In this document: positions 59,006 through 64,000 of the stretch, piece by piece
Numbering within the stretch: the stretch's first letter is position 1
How the letters are laid out: each line of letters opens with the position of its first letter
Assembly: GCF_004216475.1 (NCBI RefSeq)
Contig: NZ_CP022303.1
Span: 1,302,001-1,366,000, forward strand
DNA length: 64,000 nt
DNA from: Thalassococcus sp. S3
GTDB taxonomy: Bacteria > Pseudomonadota > Alphaproteobacteria > Rhodobacterales > Rhodobacteraceae
Direction: 5' to 3'
The notes under the pieces: model-generated
Databases searched by the model: none
What the model was told of the DNA's origin: nothing
What the model saw: only the letters and a program-made list of their open reading frames with translations
Made by a program: the position numbers and the translations under genes

Positions 59006-59612
59006 GGATGGCCGCATCGGTCCCAACGCCCTCCTGCAACTGATCCCGCTCCTCGATCAGGCGGGCGGTGCTGCGTTTCGCAGCGCGTTGCTGGCCCGCG
59101 CGGGTGTGTTCGAGATCCCCGACGGGTCCGAGATGATCCCCGAAGGTGTGGCCGCGCGGGTTCATCAGGAGATGCGCCGCTCGGTCCCCGACCTTGCGCC
59201 AGCCCTTTCCTGGGCCGCGGGGCGCGCCACTGCGGACTATATCCTGGCCCACCGCATCCCACCCCTGGCGCAGCGCGTACTCAAGGTCTTGCCTGCGCCG
59301 CTTTCCGCGCGGCTCCTCTCTCGCGCCATTGCCGATCATGCCTGGACCTTTGCCGGAACGGGCACATTCCGGGTTGTCTCACCCTACTGTTTTGAGATCA
59401 GACACAATCCGGTCATCCGAGACGAGGTTTCGGACCATCCGGTGTGCGACTGGCACGCGGCCGTCTTTGCGCGGCTTTATCAGGTGCTCGTGCATCGCGA
59501 CTTTGTTTGCATTGAAACACAGTGCGCCACCATGGGCGGCGAGGTCTGCCGGTTCGAATTGAGGCGCGACCCGTCTCTCCACTTTCCCGAAATACCCAAA
59601 TCGACCACTTGA
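58998..59612 (+). CDS. bchJ: BchJ, V4R-domain bacteriochlorophyll biosynthesis protein
   Basis: A 204-residue V4R-domain protein, first described as a 4-vinyl (8-vinyl) reductase; later work gives that reaction to BciA-type enzymes and BchJ an accessory role. Seen are [18 protein letters not shown] at the N-terminus, [21 protein letters not shown] in the middle and [23 protein letters not shown] near the end, with the clustered Cys residues typical of V4R. The ATG at 58998 overlaps bchE, and GGAGG touches it. The last ten codons or so ([12 protein letters not shown]) are encoded by a copy of the 29-nt repeat. Confidence 0.9.
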   Translation: MSEDGRIGPNALLQLIPLLDQAGGAAFRSALLARAGVFEIPDGSEMIPEGVAARVHQEMRRSVPDLAPALSWAAGRATADYILAHRIPPLAQRVLKVLPAPLSARLLSRAIADHAWTFAGTGTFRVVSPYCFEIRHNPVIRDEVSDHPVCDWHAAVFARLYQVLVHRDFVCIETQCATMGGEVCRFELRRDPSLHFPEIPKSTT

Positions 59613-59654
59613 GGTTTCTGTCGCGCCGATTGGGCATTTTAAGAAAGTGGAAAC
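59574..59654. repeat. Imperfect inverted repeat downstream of bchJ
   Basis: Left arm 59574-59602 is 27 of 29 identical to the arm at 57166 and lies inside the bchJ coding end; the right arm 59628-59654 is a degenerate reverse complement (GATTGGGCATTTTAAGAAAG and onward). It may end the bchEJ message as a hairpin. Confidence 0.7.
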
Positions 59655-59765
59655 CCTGACGTGTTTTCCTGCTGCCACGGTACAGGCTGGGGAGCCGATG
59701 GCCGTGAAAGTGGAGAGCGCCCTCTTTAGGTCCACATCGGATGGTCCGGTGGGGGGCGTGATCCC

Positions 59766-60998
59766 TTACTCCGCCGCCTGGATGTGCGCGGCCTTACCAG
59801 TCGGGTGGAGATAATCGCGTGTGATCGGCACCGCGTCCCGACGATGGGCGAGTTGCAGGTGATAAACCGCCTGATGCTGCTCGTCAAAAGCCATGATGCA
59901 GGCTGTCAGATAATAGCGCCACATCCGCACGAAACGGTCGTCATACATCCGTCGCACCGCATCCAGCCTTGCGTCGAAGCGGTCACGCCAGTGGCGAATG
60001 GTCAGCGCGTAATGCAGCCTCCAGACCTCGATGTCGCACTGCCAGAGCCCTGATGCCTCGACGGCGGGCGCCAGTTCCGACAGGGAAGGCACATAACCTC
60101 CGGGAAAGATGTATTTGTGGATCCAGGGACTGTGCGCCATGGGCGGTGCGCTGCGTCCGATCGTGTGGATCAGCGCCACGCCATCCGGGGCCAGAAGGTC
60201 CGACACCTTGCCGAAATATTCGTCGTAATGGGGCACGCCCACATGTTCCAACATGCCCACGCTCACGATCCGGTCAAAGGTCTCTGCCACATCCCGGTAG
60301 TCTCGCAACTCGAACGTCACCCGATCCGCCAACCCCTCGGCCTCGGCCCGGGCGCGTGCGGTGGCCAGCTGGTTCTCACTCAGCGTGACGCCCGTCACGC
60401 GTGCGCCGTGATCGCGGGCCAGGGTCAGCGCCATGCCGCCCCATCCACAGCCGATATCCAGTACGTGACAGTCGGGCTCGATCATCAGCTTGGCCGCGAT
60501 ATGGGCCTTCTTGGCATCCTGTGCCTCTTCCAGCGACAGGTCCGGCCTTGGGAAATAGGCGCAGGAATACTGCATGTCGTCGTCCAGAAAGAGCCGGTAC
60601 AGTTCATCCGAGATGTCGTAGTGATGCGACACGTTCGACTTTGCGCTGACGGCGGTGTTGCGCTGTACGATGGCGCGCAGGTGAAACCGCATCCTGTCCA
60701 CCGCCCGGACCCAGGCGGGGAAGGCATCGGGCTTTCGGTTCCGGATCAAAAGCTTCAGCAGCGCCTCGAGCTCGGCATTGCCGCCGATCTCGATCCGGCC
60801 GTCCATGTACCCCTCGCCCAGGGTCAGCTCCGGATACAGGCACAGGCCGCGTAAGGTTGCTTGGTCCGTGATGTGCAGGGCTGCGGACATCTCTCCGCCC
60901 GGACCAAAGCCGCGGCGCGTGCCGTCGGGATAGGTGATCTCCAACCTTCCGTCGACGATCAGCCGCTGGATCATGCTGTCAAAAATGCGCTCCCACAT
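59766..60998 (-). CDS. cfa: Cyclopropane-fatty-acyl-phospholipid synthase
   Basis: Transfers a methylene group from SAM to the double bond of phospholipid acyl chains. The 410-residue protein has an N-terminal lipid-binding domain (residues about 1-120), VSHHYDISDELYRLFLDDDMQYSCAYF near 130, the SAM loop VLDIGCGWGGMALTLA near 185, and the EHVG motif (GMLEHVGVPHYDEYF). The start at 60998 is the only good one. Divergent from aspS. Confidence 0.94.
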   Translation of the reverse strand: MWERIFDSMIQRLIVDGRLEITYPDGTRRGFGPGGEMSAALHITDQATLRGLCLYPELTLGEGYMDGRIEIGGNAELEALLKLLIRNRKPDAFPAWVRAVDRMRFHLRAIVQRNTAVSAKSNVSHHYDISDELYRLFLDDDMQYSCAYFPRPDLSLEEAQDAKKAHIAAKLMIEPDCHVLDIGCGWGGMALTLARDHGARVTGVTLSENQLATARARAEAEGLADRVTFELRDYRDVAETFDRIVSVGMLEHVGVPHYDEYFGKVSDLLAPDGVALIHTIGRSAPPMAHSPWIHKYIFPGGYVPSLSELAPAVEASGLWQCDIEVWRLHYALTIRHWRDRFDARLDAVRRMYDDRFVRMWRYYLTACIMAFDEQHQAVYHLQLAHRRDAVPITRDYLHPTGKAAHIQAAE

Positions 60999-61184
60999 GT
61001 GCAGTCCCCCTTGTCGTCTTCGATGCTCCCATTGCGATGAAGATGCGCTCCCAACGCCCCACTATAGTTGCTTTGGTAAATTCCGCCAAATCGGGGTGGC
61101 CAGACCTTGCCCATTCGCTTGACTTCGGCGCTCAGGCGCGGTGTATCGGCGCGGCGCAATGCCCGCGCCTGATGGAGAGCCCGA

Positions 61185-63203
61185 ATGCACGCCTATCGCA
61201 GTCAAACCTGTGCCGATCTAAGAGCCGCCCATGTGGGCGAGACTGTCCGCTTGTCCGGATGGGTGCACCGGGTGCGAGATCATGGCGGTGTTCTCTTCAT
61301 CGATCTGCGCGACCATTACGGCATGACGCAGGTGCTCTGCGATCCCGACAGCCCTGTCTTTGCCGAGGTGGAGAAAGTCCGCTCTGAATGGTGCATTCGC
61401 ATCGACGGAACGGTCAAGGCACGTGACGAGAGCCTGGTGAACCCCAAGCTGCCGACGGGCGAGATCGAAGTTTACATCCGGGATCTGGAAGTGCTGGGAT
61501 CTGCGGCGGAACTGCCGCTGATGGTGTTCGGTGATCAGGAATACCCCGAGGAAACCCGCCTGCGCTATCGCTATCTCGACCTGCGCCGCGAGGCGATGCA
61601 GCGTAACATGGCGCTGCGCTCGGACGTTGTGGCCTCCATCCGCCGTCGTATGTGGGACAGCGGGTTTCGCGAATATCAGACCCCGATCATCACCGCCTCC
61701 AGCCCCGAGGGCGCGCGCGACTTTCTGGTGCCCTCCCGCCTGCATCCGGGCAAATTCTACGCGCTGCCACAGGCGCCGCAGCAATTCAAACAGCTCATCA
61801 TGGTGTCGGGCTTTGACAAGTATTTCCAGATCGCGCCCTGTTTCCGCGACGAGGACCCGCGTGCCGACCGCAGCCCGACCGATTTCTACCAGCTCGACAT
61901 GGAGATGTCGTTTGTCGAACAGCAGGACGTGTTCGACACGATCCAGCCGGTGCTGACGGGTATCTTCGAGGAGTTCGGAGGGGGCCGGAAGGTCGATCAG
62001 GACTGGCCGCAGATTTCGTACAAAGATGCGGCCCTTTGGTACGGAACCGACAAGCCCGACCTGCGCAACCCGATCAAGATGCAGATCGTATCGGACCATT
62101 TCCGGGGGAGCGGGTTTGCCATCTTCGCCAAGTTGCTGGAGCAGGAGGGCACGCAGATCCGCGCCATCCCAGCGCCGGGTGGCGGCAGCCGCAAGTTTTG
62201 CGACCGGATGAACGCCTTTGCCCAGAAGGAAGGGCTGCCGGGCATGGGCTATATCTTCTGGCGCGAAAAGCAGAAGGGAGGTGCTGTCGAAAAAACTCGC
62301 GAGAAGATCGCAGCATTGAAAGCGATTATAGGGGACATGGATGATTTGGGAGACGCGGCGCAAGAAGACAAGCAGAGACTTGAGCGACTAATTGAGCACT
62401 ATTTGGTGGCAGGCTTTTTTGAAGCGGCCGAAAATCTAGATGCCGCAAATCGGGCGGAAGCAGCGCTCAAGGAGTTGAACTTTGGTGAGGCTCAACGAAT
62501 TCTTCAAGCCTTCGATTCAGATATTGAAGCCGCCGGCCCCCTTGCCAAGAACATCGGACCGGAGCGGACGGAGGCCATCCGCCAGCAACTGGGCCTTGGC
62601 GTCGGCGATGCGGCGTTTTTCCTTGGCGGCAAGCCGAAGGCGTTCGAGACTGTGGCCGGGAAGGCCCGCGTCGAGATTGGCAATGAGCTCGGGCTGACCG
62701 AAAAAGACCGCTTTGCCTTTGCCTGGATCGTCGATTTCCCGATCTACGAGCAGGACGAGGAGACCGGCCGGATCGACTTTGAACACAATCCCTTCTCCAT
62801 GCCGCAGGGCGGAATGGAGGCGCTGGAGGGCGATCCGCTCAAGGTGCTGGGCTATCAGTATGACCTGGCCTGCAACGGGTACGAGCTGGTCTCGGGCGCG
62901 ATCCGGAACCACAAGCCCGAGATTATGTTCAAGGCGTTCGAGATTGCCGGATATGGCAAGGACGAGGTCGAAAAACGCTTTGGCGGCATGGTCAATGCGT
63001 TCCAATACGGCGCGCCGCCCCATGGTGGCTGTGCGGCAGGGATCGACCGGATCGTGATGCTGCTGGCCGATCAGCAGAACATTCGCGAGGTCATCATGTT
63101 CCCGATGAACCAGCGCGCCGAAGATCTGATGATGGCAGCGCCGTCCGATCCGACTTCGGATCAGCTTATGGAACTTGGCTTGCGTGTGATCCCGCAGGAC
63201 TGA
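61185..63203 (+). CDS. aspS: Aspartyl-tRNA synthetase with an internal insertion
   Basis: Class IIb synthetase charging tRNA-Asp (and perhaps tRNA-Asn). The N-terminal OB anticodon domain (residues about 15-105: [23 protein letters not shown]), motif 2 ([24 protein letters not shown]), the GAD domain and motif 3 ([28 protein letters not shown]) are all present. At 672 residues it is about 80 longer than usual (about 590): residues 365-449 form an insertion between GYIFWREKQ and [15 protein letters not shown]. The frame is kept, so it should be functional. Confidence 0.95.
   Translation: MHAYRSQTCADLRAAHVGETVRLSGWVHRVRDHGGVLFIDLRDHYGMTQVLCDPDSPVFAEVEKVRSEWCIRIDGTVKARDESLVNPKLPTGEIEVYIRDLEVLGSAAELPLMVFGDQEYPEETRLRYRYLDLRREAMQRNMALRSDVVASIRRRMWDSGFREYQTPIITASSPEGARDFLVPSRLHPGKFYALPQAPQQFKQLIMVSGFDKYFQIAPCFRDEDPRADRSPTDFYQLDMEMSFVEQQDVFDTIQPVLTGIFEEFGGGRKVDQDWPQISYKDAALWYGTDKPDLRNPIKMQIVSDHFRGSGFAIFAKLLEQEGTQIRAIPAPGGGSRKFCDRMNAFAQKEGLPGMGYIFWREKQKGGAVEKTREKIAALKAIIGDMDDLGDAAQEDKQRLERLIEHYLVAGFFEAAENLDAANRAEAALKELNFGEAQRILQAFDSDIEAAGPLAKNIGPERTEAIRQQLGLGVGDAAFFLGGKPKAFETVAGKARVEIGNELGLTEKDRFAFAWIVDFPIYEQDEETGRIDFEHNPFSMPQGGMEALEGDPLKVLGYQYDLACNGYELVSGAIRNHKPEIMFKAFEIAGYGKDEVEKRFGGMVNAFQYGAPPHGGCAAGIDRIVMLLADQQNIREVIMFPMNQRAEDLMMAAPSDPTSDQLMELGLRVIPQD
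62277..62531 (+). other. In-frame, lower-GC insertion in aspS
   Basis: About 85 codons lie between the conserved flanks FWREK and AGPLAKN. The segment is almost all helical by eye ([48 protein letters not shown]). GC counted over 62281-62520 is 119 of 240 (about 50%), against a higher flanking value, and it uses codons rare nearby (ATA, CTA, CGA). This points to later acquisition. No intein motif (start Cys/Ser, end HN) is visible. Confidence 0.75.
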
Positions 63204-63206
63204 CAG

Positions 63207-63255
63207 GCCTTTTGCGCCTGCGGAATGCGCAAAAAGGGCGGTCGGGCGCCGACCG
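63207..63255 (+). terminator. Stem-loops downstream of aspS
   Basis: CCTTTTGCGC (63208-63217) pairs with GCGCAAAAAGG (63227-63237) with one bulged A; CGGTCGG-GCG-CCGACCG follows at 63239-63255 as a perfect 7-bp hairpin. They lie just after the aspS stop codon; no T run follows, so termination is uncertain. Confidence 0.5.
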
Positions 63256-63348
63256 TCGCACGGAAAATCACGCTCACCCGGTGAAAGCCGGGCGCGTCTT
63301 TGCTATGTTAGGGCTATTCGCGTCTCTGGCATGGAGTGATCATTTCCC

Positions 63349-64000
63349 GTGGCCTTTACCCCTGAACTGGCCGAGATCCGCTTTGGCTTTGGTTTGTCGC
63401 CCCGTTTGAGCCCCGTCGCCTCGACAGAGGCGATGCTGGATGGGTTGTCGGGCTCTGACACGATGCGGAAACGCTATCCGATCGAAGGCTTCGACACCTT
63501 TCGCGAGCGCATGATACGCGCCCGGCAGATCCGCCGGGGCATGCGAGAGACGCGCGGCACGTCCGAATTCGAGACCTGGCGAAAGAAACGCAACGTTCTG
63601 AACAAGGCCGCCCGTGAGGACATGGTCCACTGGATGGCGCTTTCGATGTTGCGGTGCACGCATACCCAAACCGGGTTCCGCGAGCGTCTGGTCCATTTCT
63701 GGGCCGACCATTTCACCGCTCGTGGCAAACGCGGCGTGATCCGGCGCGCCACGTCCCCCTTTGTGGAGGATGCAGTGCGCCCGAATGTCGGTGCATCTTT
63801 TGCCGACTTGCTGATTGCGTCTGTGACACACCCGGTGATGCAGCAATATCTGGATCAGGACAGCTCCATCGGGGACAACAGTGTGCGTGCGGTCAAACGC
63901 GGACGGGGCGGGCTGAACGAAAACCTTGCGCGCGAAATCCTGGAGCTGCACACGCTGGGCGTGTCGGGCCCCTACAGCCAGGGGGATGTCCGGGAACTGG
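63349..64000 (+). CDS. DUF1800 family protein (5' part only)
   Basis: The 217 codons present start at GTG 63349 (VAFTPELAEIRFGFGLSPR) and are cut by the window edge. The DUF1800 pattern is clear: RLVHFWADHFTARGK near residue 120 and LNENLAREILELHTLGVSGPYSQGDV near the cut. DUF1800 genes usually precede a DUF1501 gene and are exported in other phyla; here no signal peptide is evident. Function unknown. Confidence 0.85.
   Translation, partial: MAFTPELAEIRFGFGLSPRLSPVASTEAMLDGLSGSDTMRKRYPIEGFDTFRERMIRARQIRRGMRETRGTSEFETWRKKRNVLNKAAREDMVHWMALSMLRCTHTQTGFRERLVHFWADHFTARGKRGVIRRATSPFVEDAVRPNVGASFADLLIASVTHPVMQQYLDQDSSIGDNSVRAVKRGRGGLNENLAREILELHTLGVSGPYSQGDVREL

Noticed and set aside
57566..59026. 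Open frame of 486 codons on the minus strand
   Set aside because: Antisense to bchE; BchE motifs on the plus strand settle the matter.
62277..62531. The aspS insertion as an intein
   Set aside because: Inteins need about 130 residues or more with a Cys/Ser start and a His-Asn end; none is present, and the block is only about 85 residues.

Overview
The window is a chromosomal stretch of an alphaproteobacterium of the order Rhodobacterales, most likely the Roseobacter group. The evidence is the gene content and order: an F1-only atpHAGDC operon, groESL behind a perfect CIRCE element, an hsp20-DUF1150 pair, a sat/cysC fusion, the ribF-ycgN overlap, pgeF-methyltransferase-lgt, and bchE-bchJ. GC is high (around 60% or a little more by eye) and most intergenic gaps are short. 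bchE and bchJ imply that the organism can make bacteriochlorophyll, so it is probably an anoxygenic phototroph. No tRNA, rRNA, CRISPR array, transposase or phage gene was seen.

Layout. 1-9502: the 5' part of clpA (truncated by the window edge), gloB, a methyltransferase, the F1 ATP synthase operon with a strong terminator, an H-type lectin-domain protein and a DUF4344 metallopeptidase. 9509-16062: prs, a DsbA-like isomerase with an alpha/beta hydrolase, then a minus-strand block of threonine aldolase, ycgN, ribF, maoC and a HAD phosphatase. 16079-23271: a betaine-type ABC importer (proX, proV, proW), a DUF1989-GcvT fusion enzyme and a divergent LacI-family regulator, with tandem palindromic operators between them. 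23293-29300: Mn-dependent pyrophosphatase, a TraB/GumN protein, a GNAT enzyme, DUF2161, and groESL. 29402-37274: a GNAT enzyme, a DMT exporter, a lipase, an orphan phnM, purEK, ydcH, hsp20-DUF1150-phzF and a GT10 fucosyltransferase-like enzyme. 37345-48484: sat/cysC, trxB, an Lrp regulator, a Hint protein, an unlisted 48-residue gene, pgeF, a MidA-like methyltransferase, lgt, ubiK, ybjN, proC, csaA and a 2-hydroxyacid dehydrogenase. 48485-57047: tdk, arsH, a KAS III enzyme, a tiny lipoprotein, a DUF900 hydrolase, a VapBC45-like toxin-antitoxin module and carB. 57166-59654: bchE-bchJ bracketed by inverted repeats. 59766-64000: cfa, aspS with an unusual internal insertion, and the start of a DUF1800 protein.

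Most of the window is housekeeping. Four places stand out. (1) The proXVW/DUF1989-GcvT/LacI locus looks like a self-contained uptake-and-demethylation system for an unidentified methylated amine or guanidino compound. (2) aspS carries about 85 extra in-frame codons of lower GC in the middle of the synthetase. (3) bchE-bchJ sits between carB and cfa with no other pigment gene next to it in this window, behind overlapping FnrL-like and PpsR/CrtJ-like boxes and flanked by copies of a 29-nt palindromic repeat. (4) A lower-GC VapBC45-like module lies between a DUF900 hydrolase and carB. All functional statements come from reading the sequence and family knowledge; no database search was run.
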